Source of the DNA: Lithobates sylvaticus
Taxonomy: Eukaryota; Chordata; Amphibia; Anura; Ranidae
Length of the DNA: 64,000 nt
NCBI GenBank assembly: GCA_028564925.1
Contig: CM053034.1
Location: 89,261,160-89,325,159 of the forward strand
Direction: 5' to 3'
Shown here in pieces: positions 21,109 to 32,820 of this stretch. The notes beneath the pieces are model-generated. The model had not been told where the DNA came from. It did no database searches and was given only the letters and a program-made list of their open reading frames with translations. The position numbers and the translations under genes are program-made. Within the stretch, counting starts at the first letter, position 1; the number at the start of each line of letters is the position of its first letter.

Positions 21109-22347
21109 TTATTCTGTTATGTCAGCTTCAGGTGACTGGTAGCTGGTGGTGATCCAAGACTGATTCATCTTTATGAAGGTCAGTCGATCAACCGAGTCTG
21201 TGGACAGGCGCACCCTGTGATCAGTGACAAAGCCTCCAGAAGCACTGAATGTGCGTTCCGAAAGAACACTAGATGCTGGACAGACCAGTAGCTCAATTAC
21301 ATACTGTGCAAGCTCTGGCCAGTGATCCATCCTCAAGACCCAGTAAGCCAGAGAATTTTTGGTGGGAAAGGTGTCCAAGTCTGACCTTGGCCCTAGGTAT
21401 TCCTGCACCATGTGCTGGCGATGGTTGCTGGAACCGATCATACCTTGGGGCTGCGGACTAAAAAATTGTCTGAATGCATCGGTCAGACGTCCACCTTCCC
21501 CACCGCTCCTTCTGCTACTGACCGAAGCCTCAGCAACTCGTCATCCAGGACCAGGAGTTTGTAACCTCCCAGTCTCTGGGAACACGTTGCACAGACCTTT
21601 CTGCAAGGCCTCCCGGAGATGTCTCATCCTCTGCTCCCTCTGCGATGGCAAGATAAGGTCCGCAACCTTACCCTTGGATCAAGGAGAGTGGCCAGCCAGT
21701 AATGGTCCCTCTCCTTGATCCGAAGAATACAAGGATCCTTCCGCAGGCTTTGCAGGATCAGGGAGGCCATGCAACATAGGTTAGCTGAGGAATTCGGTCC
21801 GGAGTCTTCTGGGTCACTGAGGACGACATGATCCGCAGCCACCTCCTCCCAGCCACGTACAAGTCCACCGGTTTCTTGGGACTGTAAATCATCCCTAAAA
21901 GACTGCTGCTGCTGATGCTGAGTGCCAGGCTCCACCTCCATGCTGACACAATCCTCCTCATCCTCTTCCTGTGTGATGGGTGGGAGAGAAGCAACACTGT
22001 CTGGATAAAGGGGGCCTTGAGAGGCAAGGAAGTCCTCCTCTTCCTGCCTCTGTTCTGCCTCAAGTGCCCTGTCCGTTATTCCACGCAGTGTATGCTCCAA
22101 CAGGTGGACAAGAAGTACAGTGTCACTGATGCATGCACTGTCACTGATCACCATCCTCGTGGCCTCACAGGACAGTGCATGCATCCCTGATCATGCTCCA
22201 CTGACGTGGTGAAAAAAATCTGAGCTCCCCTTACCCTGTCCTGATGCCGTAGTCACACAGGTACTCATTGATGGCCCTCTGCTGCGTGTGCAGTCGATGT
22301 AGCATGGCCAACGTTGAGTTCCACCTGGTGGGCATGTCGCAAATAAG
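21109..22347 (-). pseudogene. hAT-3 transposase, C-terminal block
   Basis: It is collinear with hAT-5 residues from ICDMPTRWNSTLAML through IRDACTVLSP (partly deleted), FEEATRMV, the acidic stretch EDCVSMEVEPGTQHQQQQS, ILRIKERDHYWLATLLDPR, and the C-terminal hATC dimerisation region (ELAQYVIELLVCPASSVLSE, then ERTFSASGGFVTDHRVRLS). Compared with hAT-5 it has several frame changes, for example around 21660 and 22140, and it lost a segment after the acidic part. It is separated from its N-terminal block by the Penelope-like insertion. Confidence 0.85.
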
Positions 22348-24840
22348 TCCCAACCTTAATGTAGTCAATCTATCACAGAAATCTTTATCCTCATCTGAAA
22401 CTGCGCTACTATCAAGAGGCCTGAACTTTTGTCCTACTAACCATTTCAATCTGTTTGATACAATTTTTAACGTCAATAAGCTAGCAAGGACTTTAACTTT
22501 ACAAAAACATTTCTTTACTGATGCTGATTTAAATGTTATTTCATCTACTGATAATCCTTCTAGCGGTAAGTGTGAGTTTGATTTACATGCCAATTCATTT
22601 TCGGTTGATATTACCAATATTTCATCTGAGCATGTGAAACCATTTTCTCCCTCCCGGTCCTTCCCTTCTTCCCCCCTACCTTCCCCCTCTTCTTCCTTCT
22701 CTCCTCCTATATTATTTAAAGACATCTGTGCTTTTAATGATCTTGTTGATTTGGCCAGTGAGTCCAATCCCACTTTGGAGGATGGTGACACTTGTCATAG
22801 TATAGTATCATATAAGATGAGGGCTGATTTTTATCCTATTAACTCTCGAGGTAAAAACATGGATTTATATCAAACCTTGGTAGAGAGAGACCTCACTACG
22901 CTGGCACGCAATACTTCCAACAAAGTGGCTAATAATTTGTCTCCAGATGAAAAACTGTCCATTCAAAAATTAGGGGCTGATCGTGAATTAGTCATAAAAA
23001 ATGCTGATAAAGGGGGTTCGGTAGTCATTATGGACGCTACCTCTTATCGCAATGAGGCCATTAGACAACTTTCCGACCCCCTAACTTATACTAAACTTAG
23101 TGGGAATCCTACCACTACCTTTAAAGCTGAACTGTCTTCCTTGTTGGATCGTGCAGTCTGTATAGGCCTTTTCACCGAAAGAGAGAAGGATATGTTTATA
23201 CCTTCTTTTCCCGTTGTCCCAGTCTTTCATCATTTGCCTAAACTCCATAAGGGTCTCACACCCCTTACTGGCAGACCCATTGTGGCTGGCATTAATTCTC
23301 TTAATGAAAGACTGGGACAATGGGTTGACCAACAATTACAACCTTTGGTGGTAGAGTTGCTCGGATACTTACGTGACACCAAACATTTATTGTCTAGACT
23401 TGATGGTATGGTTTGGGGAGAGGGTTACAGCTGGATTACATGAGATGTGTCTAGTTTGTATTCCTCTATACCTCACCACCTAGGTTTACGGGCAGTTTCC
23501 TTTTTCCTCAAAAAGTCGGGCAAATTTTCTTTAGCCACACAGGAATTCATTGTTTTATTTTTGGAATATCTCTTAACACACAATTTTTTTGTGTTCGACG
23601 GGGACTTTTACCTCCAGAAGTGCGGGGCCTCTATGGGAGCCAAATTCTCACCCTCCCTAGCCAACCTATACATGGGATGGTGGGAGAGGTCCCGCATTTT
23701 TGGACTTGAATGCCCCCGTCGAGCAGATACAGAGTTTTATTGTCGTTACATTGACGATCTCCTGTTTATCGTTTCCGACCCTCACATCACTTTGTATCAA
23801 TGGTTAATTTACATTTACACGACAACCAATTAAATCTAAAATTTACTGGACATCACGATCCTGTCACCATTGACTTTTTGGATGTGAGGTTGGCGGGAGA
23901 TAACCATGAGATCGTGAGTAGCCTATTCAGAAAACCCACGGCTGGGAACACTATATTGTCTGCCAGTTCCAGTCATCCGTCACACACCATTAAAAGCGTT
24001 CCGGTAGGCCAATTTTTACGGCTTCGCCGTTTATGCACTAGACAGGATGTGTATGTCCGGGAGGCTCATTTAATGACAGAGAGATTTCTAGCTAGAGGAT
24101 ATCCCAAGCCCATTATCGATCTGGCTTTTCGCATTGCCATTCAGGCATCCCGAACAGAGCTTTTGGCTGATAAACCGGTTTCATGTAACAACAAGATTAA
24201 ATCTCAATCCATTCCTACTTTTTCCACCCCATATAGTTTAAAATTTAAAAAAATAGGTAAAATTGTAACTAAATACCTTCCGGTTTTGTCCAATGACCCT
24301 ATTTACTTTAAAATTCTTACTAAGGGCATACGTACGGTCTCTAGAAGAGCACCGTCTTTAGGCAGTCTTTTGTCCCCTAGCTACTTTTGCAGCAAAAATC
24401 CTCCTTCCCATTGAATGCATTTTAAGGGCACCTTTAGATGTGGAGGCAACAAGTGTGTATACTGTCCCTTTATTAAGGGTGGTGACACTGTCACCTCCTC
24501 CTCTACAGGCAAAATTTTCAAAATTGGATCTTTCATTAATTGTAACACACGTTACCTTATTTATGTGATTACCTGTCTTATATGCTAAACTCAATATGTC
24601 GGTAGAACTATTCGTAGATTAAAAGACCGCCTATATGATCATCTTTATGACATTGATAAGGAGCACGGCACCAACATAGCCCGACACTGGAATGAGCTTC
24701 ATTCAGGTGACACATCAAGTCTGCGCATTCAGGGTGTGGAAAAAAATCACACAACCACCTAGAGGGGATAAGTTCGGGCTCTTGTGTAAGCAAGAGGTTA
24801 AGTGGATATTTAATTTAAACACTAGACAGCCTGCACTTTG
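22348..24840 (+). pseudogene. Penelope-like polyprotein: RT plus GIY-YIG nuclease
   Basis: The N-terminal part contains NADKGGSVVIMD, LPKLHKGLTPLTGRPIVAG and NERLGQWVDQQLQPLVVELL. The RT palm follows with YLQKCGASMGAKFSPSLANL and the catalytic CRYIDDLLFIV (about 23750), then NLKFTGHHDPVTIDFLDV. The C-terminal nuclease shows CVYCPFIKGG, RYLIYVITC and QYVGRTIRRLKDRLYDHL (24550-24650), ending near 24840. Order and content match the endonuclease-bearing Penelope group (Penelope, Neptune, Poseidon; not resolved further). The frame is broken about three times, so no full protein is made. The first residues of the longest frame are hAT antisense, not part of this gene. Confidence 0.87.
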
Positions 24841-25547
24841 AGTGGGATGTTTCCCACTTCTATGAATAGTTGATAATATAGCATCTACCTTCCTGAGGTT
24901 CCCTTGTCAACCACATCCCTTCATATAACACCTCTTTTCTGCTCTTCACCATTGCATTTTCTTTATTTTCTGTGTTCTGCTTTTTCTCTTTACTATCACT
25001 TTCCTTTGTTTTCTTCTCCTTTGTTTTCTTCTCTTTTGTTTCTTACGTTGGTATCCATAATCATATGATATTCCCTGTCATCACCTCTTGCTACAATAAT
25101 CCTTCTAGCTAGATACTCCTCCAGTTGCATGTTGTATGACACTCTGCGTTACCGTCGTCTTAACGGTTCGCCAGTGAATATAGAGCTAAAAATATATAAA
25201 TATATAAATGTTAAACTATATGAGCTATATACATCTATGGATTACAATTCCATGGTTCCTCCTAAACCCATAGTGTCAACAAGGATTTTATTACTGTCTT
25301 ACAGTCCAGCTTTAACATCTTTTTTCATCTTTTTCTCTTATTCATTATTTGGGCATTATTAATTTTGTATCATAAACGGAGGTCTACATAGTAGATTCCC
25401 ATACGCTACATTATACTACATATGTTATACCATATTCTCTTTGTTGAGGTTTCATTCCAGTTTTAAGACGTTGGAGTCCTTATTTGTCAAGAGTTTTTAT
25501 ATTTATGCGCCTCCAACAGCACTGGAAATTCAATTATATACATTTTC

Positions 25548-25597
<50 letters not shown>

Positions 25598-26730
25598 TTT
25601 TTGATCGTATATTGCTTGCGATTTACATTGAATCATTTCATGTATGCCTCCTTTATGCATCTTGTGTCACACACGCAGTCCATTCATATAGGCTTGTAGG
25701 TCTTATTCCATAGGTTTATTTGGGGTTTTCAATCAAAGTAGTGTCATTATTATATTTTGAATTACTTAATCATTTAATGGAACACTAAAGATCCCTTCAG
25801 GGTATTTGTATATACACATTTATATATGTGCATATTTCATATGCATATGCATTTCTGTGTATTTTTTACTTTTTACATGCTATAATCCATATGTCACAGC
25901 ACGGCCCGAATTGTTATATAGATCCTCATCTACCACCGCTTAATATTGTATTGCGGTGACAGATGCGGAGTCTCCTTTTAACTCCCAGTGCGATTTTGTG
26001 TTGTGCTGCATTTTGGAATTTTGCCATTTTTGTGGTTTTATTATTAACATCCACGTGGGTTGTTTTCCATTGTATGTGTTATAAATATTTTTGTTTATTT
26101 ATACTGGATGTTTTTGTTGGTCTTTTTGCTATATTACCTTTTACCCATTTTCATATTTGAATGATACGATACAACTATATGTTCTAATTATATGTTCTCT
26201 TTCTCTTGAACTGTGCATATACCAATATTCATGCAGCCATTATTCATTCGGTTGCAATATTGACGCCCACGTTTTTGTACACATATATATTTTTTTATGT
26301 ATGTATTTTCTTTGTATTTTTGTATTTACTATACATTTACATACATTTTAACTAGGCATGTAATTTGTTGTTGGTCTTTATCCTGGCTGTCTCGGCCCAT
26401 ACCTCTATTCCAATAGTTTTCTTTTTGGAGTTCGGGTGTGGGCTGCCTCAGCCAGGTGAGATTCCTTGAATGCAATCAAAAGAATCATTAAGCTATAGCA
26501 TCTTGATTGGCTGTTCAATCTACATTGGCCACCTGACTTTGGCAATATATATTTTGGTTTTTGCATTCTATCTTTAGCTATGACTAAGCGCTTGTGAATC
26601 GTGAAACGCGTAAGCTATTGTCGCTGTCTTTTGCTGTATCGCATGAGATGTCACTACTTTGGATTTTATCTTTCGCCTAATAAAGAAGCTTTTGCTGAAG
26701 TGCGGCCATCCAGATTTCTCTTTTCCTTCT
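24841..26730 (+). other. Penelope-like 3' non-coding region
   Basis: About 1.9 kb of AT-rich sequence with a (TA)n run at 25549-25590 and no credible frame. Near the end (26575-26618) is a hairpin motif TAGCT...GTGAAACGCG...AGCTA, followed by CCTAATAAAGAAGC at about 26678. Terminal repeats of Penelope-like elements are known to include hammerhead ribozyme motifs; this one is at best a degenerate version. Confidence 0.6.
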
Positions 26731-28742
26731 CTGGTGGGCATGTCACATATAAGGCAGTTCTTGGGCAGGTTCAACTCCTTTTGCAGCTCAGCCAGCCGAG
26801 CACTGGCATTATATGATCGGCGGAAATGCACACAGACTTTCCTGGCCTGCCTCAGGACATCCTGTAAGCCTGGGTACCTGCCCAAGAACCGCTGTACCAC
26901 CAGGTTAAGGACGTGAGCCATACAGGGCACATGGGTCAGTTGTCCCTGTCGCAGGGTGGAGAGGAGGTTGGTGCAATTGTCACAAACCACCATTCCTGGC
27001 TTAAGCTGGCGTGGCATTAACCACCTCTCGGCCTGCCCCTGCAGAGCTGACAGAACCTCTGCCCCAGTGTGGTTCCTGTCCCCCAAACACACCAGCGCAA
27101 GCACGGCATGGCATATTTTTGCCTGCGTACTTGCGTAGCCCCTTGGACGCCTACGGAGCACCGCTGGTTCCGAGTACAGAGCACTTGAAGAGGCCATGGA
27201 GGAAGAAGAAGAGGAGGGGGTGGAGGAGAGAGGTGTGTCACAACCAGTAGTAGAATTTTGGAGGCGTGGTGGCGGAACAACCTCCAACACTACTGCACCT
27301 TGTCCTGCATCCTTCCCAGCTGCCAAAAGAGTGACCCAATGGGCCGTGAAAGATAGGTAACGTCCCTGTCCATGCCTGCTGGACCATGAGTCAGTGGTAA
27401 TATGCACCTTACCGATGACCGCCCTGTCCAGCGAGGCCAAGACAATGCCTTACACATGCCGGTAGAGAGCCAGGATCGCCTTCTGTGAGAAAAAGTGGCG
27501 TTTGGGAACCTGCCACTGAGGAACCGCACATTGAACAAACTCACGGAAGGGGGTCGAGTCTACCAACTGAAAAGGCAGCAGTTGAAGTGCTAGCAATTTA
27601 GCCAAGGTAGCATTCAACCACTGGGCATGTGGATGGCTGGGAGTGAACTTCTTTTGATGGTCCAGCAGCTGGGGCAGGAAAACTTGCTTGGTACAATCGG
27701 ACGTCGGTGTACTGCTAGCAGAGTGCCCGCAAGTACTGGGCTGTGACACACCTAATTCTACACCTTCATTCCTCTCAGTGCAGCTTTCAGAGGGGACTGA
27801 AGGTATAGTGGGGTTGGAGATCCCAGCTGATGAGGAGCAAGGAGAGGTCCGCTTTGTTCTTTGGTGTGGGTCTTTAAGGTGCGCTTGCCAACGAGCTGCA
27901 TGGCAGGTCAACATATGTCTGGTCATGCTTGTGGTGCCCAAGCGGCTGGTGTTTTGGCCACGTGAGATACGCTTGAGACATATGTTGCAAATAGCAGCGG
28001 TGCGATCTGATGTACTCGTCTCAAAAAAGGCCCACACCAAAGAACTTTTGTAATAACGTGCAGAGGCAGCGCCCTGCACAGGCGGAGCTCTGCGGTGTGA
28101 TTCAGTTGGTGTGCTGGCCTCAAGCTGGCCCCCGGAGGGCATCCTGCCTCGTTGGAAATGTGCCGCCTCCTCCTCCTCTCTCCATTCAGGCACCCACGTG
28201 GCGTCAGTGACCTCATCATCCCCTCCCTCTTCACCACTTGAGCAAACCTGGCAGTAAGCTGCAGCTGGTGGAACATGACTGCCAGGTTTCTGTCCTTGAG
28301 CATCTCCTCTCTCTGCGCTCAGGCTACTGCCTTCCTCTAGCTGGGTATCATCATCGGAGCCTTCAAAACGCTGGGCATCCTCCTGGAGCATGTACCCAAC
28401 ACTGTGCTCAAACAGTTCGGGGGACTCCTCAGGAGGACATGGTGGGTCTAGGGAAGGGGTGCCTGATGACATTGAGTACGCGTTGGCAGCTGCTTTGCCA
28501 GTACCCTGAGCCTTGGTGAGAGAGGATGAGGAGGGCTTGGTCATCCACTCTACCAAGCCTTCGGCATGATGCGGCTCAACATGTCCAGCTGCCAGAAATA
28601 AGGACAAGTGTGTCCCATGGTCACGTGCTGATGACGATGCACCGCGTCCACGACCAGCACTGTTGTCTCTAGACACAGAGCCTTCTTGCCCTGTTTTCTT
28701 GGCTCGTGACTGTCTGCCTCTCCTTGTTGGTCTTCCAGACAT
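26731..28742 (-). pseudogene. hAT-3 transposase, N-terminal block
   Basis: It starts with ATG at 28742 (MSGRPTRRGRQSRAKKTGQE) preceded by the leader array. A low-complexity acidic N-terminus follows, then the BED finger (SSLVWAFFETSTSDRTAAIC, CNIC ... RHMLTCH). Next are FVQCAVPQWQVPKRHFF, the catalytic TDSWSSRHGQGRYLSFTAHW, VVCDNCTNLLSTLRQGQLTH and CMAHVLNLVVQRFLG, ending at LPKNCLICDMPTR where the insertion begins. One frame change lies near 27450-27470. It supplies the intact start that hAT-5 has lost. The protein would bind element ends and cut and paste DNA in the nucleus. Confidence 0.88.
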
Positions 28743-28775
28743 TGTAATGGCCTGCAGGGAGCACACACACACTAA

Positions 28776-29415
28776 CTCCTGCAGATAGCTGTCTTAGATG
28801 ACAACAGGGCAGAAGGGCAGATACAGGGTGAGGTGGTTTAGTGTGCTGTGCTAGACTCACACAGCACACACACACACTAACTCCTGCAGATGGCTGTCTT
28901 AGATGACAACAGGGCAGAAGGGCAGATACAGGGTGAGGTGGTTTAGTGTGCTGTTCTAGACTCACACAGCACACACACACTAACTCCTGCAGATGGCTGT
29001 CTTAGATGACAACAGGGCAGAAGGGCAGATACAGGGTGAGGTGGTTTAGTGTGCTGTGCTACACTCACACAGCACACACACACTAAATCCTGCAGATGGC
29101 TGTCTTAGATGACAACAGGGCAGACGGGCAGATACAGGGTGAGGTGGTTTAGTGTGCTGTGCTACACTCACACAGCACACACACACTAACTCCTGCAGAT
29201 GGCTGTCTTAGATGACAACAGGGCAGAAGGGCAGATACAGGATGAGGTGGTTTAGTGTGCTGTGCTAGACTCACACAGCACACACACACTAACTCCTGCA
29301 GATGGTTGTCTTAGATGACAACAGGGCAGAAGGGCAGATACAGGGTGAGGTGGTTTAGTGTGCTGTGCTACACTCACACAGCACACACACACTAACTCCT
29401 GCAGATGGCTGGATT
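28776..29415 (-). repeat. Leader tandem array of hAT-3, 103-bp unit
   Basis: CTCCTGCAGATGGCTGTC recurs near 28776, 28881, 28984, 29087, 29190, 29293 and 29396. Each unit also carries GATGACAACAGGGCAGAAGG and a CACACAGCACACACACAC stretch. Seven units with very little divergence suggest recent expansion or homogenisation. It lies between the transposase ATG and the promoter. Confidence 0.92.
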
Positions 29416-29599
29416 GGTAGAGAACAGCACTTTCCCCACACGCAAATGCCTGAGAAGAACACACTATCCCTGCCTATTTTTCCTCTATCCCTACACTTTC
29501 CCCACACGCAAAGGCTGAGAAGAATACACTATACCTGCCTATTTTTCCTCTTTCCCTACACTTTCCCCTCACAGAAATGATTCACATATAGTGTGTTCA

Positions 29600-29955
29600 G
29601 TACACTGTCTTTCCCTCAACGCCGGAACACACTACACGAGGCCGCCGGCGCCGCGGCCTTATATAGTGTGGGGCGTGTACTAAACCCCCTGAGCTATAAT
29701 TGGCCACAGGCATCCTGCCTGTGACCAATTATTGCTCTCCTCGCCGCTGGCTCTATGATTGGCATGCGGGGTCACAGTGCATGCTTGGCCAATCATCAGC
29801 CAGCAATGCACTGTGACTGGCGCAGTGCATAGTAGACCGTTCGCATCACATGAATTTGATGCGAAAGGCCCTCAGAGTTCTGCCCTTGACGAGCGGACGA
29901 ACGGCCGATATTTGATTCGAACATGGGTTCAAATCACACACCGGGCCCATCCCTA
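29600..29955 (-). promoter_or_regulatory. hAT-3 5' end and promoter
   Basis: On the minus strand, the terminus TAGGGATGGGCC is followed by a region with CCAAT motifs in inverted repeats, TATATAAGG (29657-29665 as complement) and the GC palindrome around GCCGCCGGCGCCGCGGCC. The same order is found in hAT-2 and hAT-5. Confidence 0.65.
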
Positions 29956-30200
29956 TTGCACAGTATGCAATTGAGCTACTGGTCTGTCCTGCATCCAGCG
30001 TTCTTTCGGACTACATTCAGTGCTGCTGGAGGCTTTGTAACCAATCACAGGGTCCACCTGTCCACCGACTGACCTTCATAAAGTTGAATCAGTCTTGGAT
30101 CACCATCAGCTACCAAGCACCTGAAGCTGATGTAACCGGATATTTTTTTTTTTTAATGTCACATCCCTTCAAAACTGCCTATGCTGATGCTGAGTGACTG
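29956..30200 (+). pseudogene. hAT-4 transposase C-terminal remnant
   Basis: The reading gives AQYAIELLVCPASS, part of the SDRTF-equivalent region in a shifted frame, then RLTFIKLNQSWITISYQAPE and HPFKTAYADAE before the stop at about 30200. These are the last ~80 residues of the hATC dimerisation domain. At least two frame changes are present. Confidence 0.8.
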
Positions 30201-30297
30201 TCCTGTTATGTTGACTGACTGTCCTCTTCCTCCTCAATGATCCTGCTGATAGCTTGGAAGAACATTTTTGGTTCTGGGTGCCGCCACCATTGGCTAA

Positions 30298-31060
30298 GGT
30301 CCAATTTTTCAGCCCCTGTTTAACAGGGGCATGTAATTAAAATTTTTGATGCAATGCTTTGCAGCAGGGCTCATTCCTGTACTCCAACTAGAGTATCTGG
30401 GAGAGGTTGCAGTATCGTGGCACCAACACATGTGCCTAAGGCCCAATTTTTCAGCCCCTGTTTAACAGGTTCATGTAATTACAATTTTTGATGCAATGCT
30501 TTGCAGCAGGGCTCATTCCTGCACTCCAACTAGAGTATCTGGGAGAGGTTGCAGTGTCATGGCACCAGCACCAGTGCCTAAGGCCCAATTTTTCAGCCCC
30601 TGTTTAACAGGGGCATGTAATTACAATTTTTGATGCAATGCTTTGCAGCAGGGCTCATTCCTGCACTCCAACTAGAGTATCTGGGAGAGGTTGCAGTGTA
30701 GTGGCACCAGTGCCTAAGGCCCAAATTTTCAGCCCCTGTTTAACAGGGGCATGTAATTACAATTTTTTATGCAATGCTTTGCAGCAGGGCTCATTCCTGC
30801 ACTCCAACTAGAGTATCTGGGAGAGGTTGCAGTGTCGTGGCACCAGCACCAGTGCCTAAGGCCCAACTTTTCAGCCCCCATTTAACAGGGGCGTGTAATT
30901 ACAATTTTTGATGCAATACTTTGCAGGGCTAATTCCTGCGCTCCAACTATAGTATCTGTGAGGGGTTGCAGTGTTGTGGCACCAGTGCCTAAGGCCCAAT
31001 TTTTCAGCCCCTGTTTAACAGGTGCATGTAATTACAATTCTTGATGTAATAGTTCACAGC
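30298..31060 (+). repeat. hAT-4 3' array, 136-142 bp unit
   Basis: GCCCAATTTTTCAGCCCCTG recurs near 30298, 30441, 30583, 30719, 30861 and 31000, each followed by TTTAACAGGGGC, so that every unit carries the GCCCCTGTTTAACAGGGGC palindrome, and by GTAATTACAATTTTTGATGC. It is the plus-strand counterpart of the arrays at 19830-20990 and 32820-34420. Confidence 0.9.
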
Positions 31061-31989
31061 AGGGCTATCCACCGCCAACCAAGAGTCACTTTGAGGGCTT
31101 ACGTGTTAACTTGTGGCAACACCAACACTTTAGGACCAAATTTCTGCAGAGCATATAGGGCAGGCCCCTACTTTCAAACATCAAACTTACAAACGTCTCC
31201 TACTTGCAAACGGAAGGAGACAACAGGAAGTGAGATGAAAAAAGACGGCCAAAAAAATTATACAGGGGTGATAACCCGTCCCTATGTTTTCCAAAAAGCT
31301 TAAAAATAGATTTTTTGACTGGAGCTACACTTTAAAAATGTACCAGTTCAAAATTACAAACAGATTCTACTTAACACAACAAACCTACATAGTCCCTGTC
31401 TTGTTTGCACCGCCTGTATACTGCTGTTCTGAGTATATAGGGCCTGGGGGCCCCACGCCTTTCCTTTTTTAATTTGGGTACGGGGTTCCCCTTAATATCC
31501 GTACAAGACCCAAAGGGGCTGGTAATGGGCAGGGGGTCTACCCATGCCATTTTTCTCAATGATTTTCATCCATATTGCCAGAGCCAGACATTACATTAAA
31601 ACCGCAAGCAGTTTTAAAAGTTTTAAATGGTTCGGTTCGCACCAGAACCTTCGAACGGACCGAAAGTTTGCGCCCCGTGTTCGAGTCCCATAGACTTTAA
31701 TGGGGTTCTAAAGTTTGTGCAAATTTTCGAACCCTATTCGTTATAATGGGGACGCGTTAGGGCCCCGTGTTTTCTGAAGTTCATCTTAGGTTATTGGTGT
31801 CTCCAAATCTTCTCGAACCTCTAAGGTTATAACTGAGGGAGATAGGAATAGGGATGAGCCGAACACCCCAGGGTTCAAGAAAAGTTGCTAATTACAACGG
31901 CCAATATGCACGTTAATGTCATAAAACAGGTTTGGGGACCCGGGTCCTGCTCCAGGGGACATATATCAATGCGATAAGAACTTTTAAAA

Positions 31990-32820
31990 ACTAACGTTTT
32001 TTCGGGAGCAGTCATTTTAATGATGCATAAAGTGAAAAAAAAAAAAGTGAAATATTCCTTTAAATATGGTACCTGGGGGGTGTCTAAAGTATGCCTATGA
32101 AGTGGCATGTGTTTCCCGTGTTTAGAACTGTCCCTGCACAAAATGACATTTGTAAAGGAAAAAAAGAAGCCATTTAAAACCACTAATGTCATGTCTTGTC
32201 CTGGCCGCCATATGGCTGAAAATCCTTGTGAAAAATGGCATGGCTACCCCATCACCCCCCCCCCCCCCCCCCCCAGCCCCTTTGGGTCTTGTATGGATAT
32301 TAAGGGGGACCCCGCACCCAAAATAAAACCCTATACCTACAACCCTATATACTCTGAACAGCAGTATATAGGTGGTGCAAACAAGACACGGACTGTAGGT
32401 TTGTTCTTAAGTAGAATCTGAACAGGTACATTATGAAGTGTAGCTCCATCCCAAAAAAATCAATTTTTAAGCTTTTTGGAGAACATAGGGAGGGGTTATC
32501 AACCCTGTAACATTTGCTGTCTTTGCACATCTGTTCAGAACATTTCACCTCACTTTCCGTCCCAATGACAAATGTTTTTGGAAAAGTGGGGTTTTAATTG
32601 AAACAAGGATTGGTGATAAAGCATCAGTAGAGAGGAGATACCTTTTTCCCAAATTAAATCTAACAGGATAGAATTTCCCTTCCTAGGGGTAGATTTCCTC
32701 TCACTTCCTGTTTTCTCTTTCCGTTTGCAAGTAGGAGTCGTTTGTAAGTTGGATGTTTGAAAGTAGGGGCCTGCCGTATATACTCTGCAGAAATTTGCCC
32801 TATTAGATGTTGGTGTAGCC
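31990..32820 (-). other. hAT-5 3' subterminal block
   Basis: No gene. It holds a block homologous to one half of the palindromic MITE at 51074-56977 (TTTTTTCGGGAGCAGT, then TACCTGGGGGGTGTCTAAAG), a C run at about 32257-32275, and the region TTTTAATTGAAACAAGGATT near 32594, which is the uninterrupted equivalent of the 14935-19596 insertion site in hAT-3. Confidence 0.65.

Larger units (their letters stand above)
22348..26730 (+). mobile_element. Penelope-like retroelement with GIY-YIG endonuclease
   Basis: It is inserted in the hAT-3 transposase and flanked by a 23-bp direct repeat (22325-22347 and 26731-26753, 21 of 23 bases equal, beginning CTGGTGGGCATGTC). The coding part (22348-24840) carries a Penelope-type RT and a GIY-YIG domain. 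The 3' part (24841-26730) is AT-rich, non-coding, and ends with a GAAACGCG hairpin and an AATAAAG signal near 26680. Long imperfect target duplications are usual for Penelope-like elements. It is broken in a few places and appears younger than its hAT host. Confidence 0.88.
14518..29955 (-). mobile_element. hAT-3: BED-hAT element with two large internal insertions
   Basis: Read on the minus strand it has a 5' terminus at 29955 (TAGGGATGGGCC), promoter, 103-bp leader array, transposase in two exon-like blocks split by the Penelope-like element, a 3' array and a 3' subterminal block. The outermost 3' terminus is missing where L1-b joins at 14518. Skipping the insertions at 14935-19596 and 22348-26730 gives an arrangement collinear with hAT-5 (31849-39790), which serves as the empty-site copy. 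The eight bases after the 5' end are TTGCACAG, within a hAT transposase C-terminus, so hAT-3 appears inserted in another hAT copy. Confidence 0.85.
29956..31848 (+). mobile_element. hAT-4: 3' part of a plus-strand BED-hAT element
   Basis: It starts inside a transposase C-terminus exactly at the hAT-3 border, continues through the 3' array (30298-31060) and a subterminal block sharing CTACTTTCAAACATC and GCAAACGGAAGG with the other copies, and has a rearranged end (31620-31848). The end includes an inverted piece, TTCGGTTCGCACCAGAACCT, relative to the MITE at 56930. A normal 3' terminus is not seen. It may be the missing 3' half of hAT-2, separated by hAT-3 and L1-b. Confidence 0.7.

Noticed and set aside
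22268-22347. First codons of the 391-codon frame as the Penelope-like N-terminus
   Set aside because: Bases before 22348 are hAT transposase antisense; the frame merely runs in from the host element.
28776-29415. CRISPR-like regular repeat array
   Set aside because: Units are contiguous with no unique spacers, about 103 bp long, and sit in the leader of a eukaryotic transposon. The same holds for 6548-7610 and 37850-39205.
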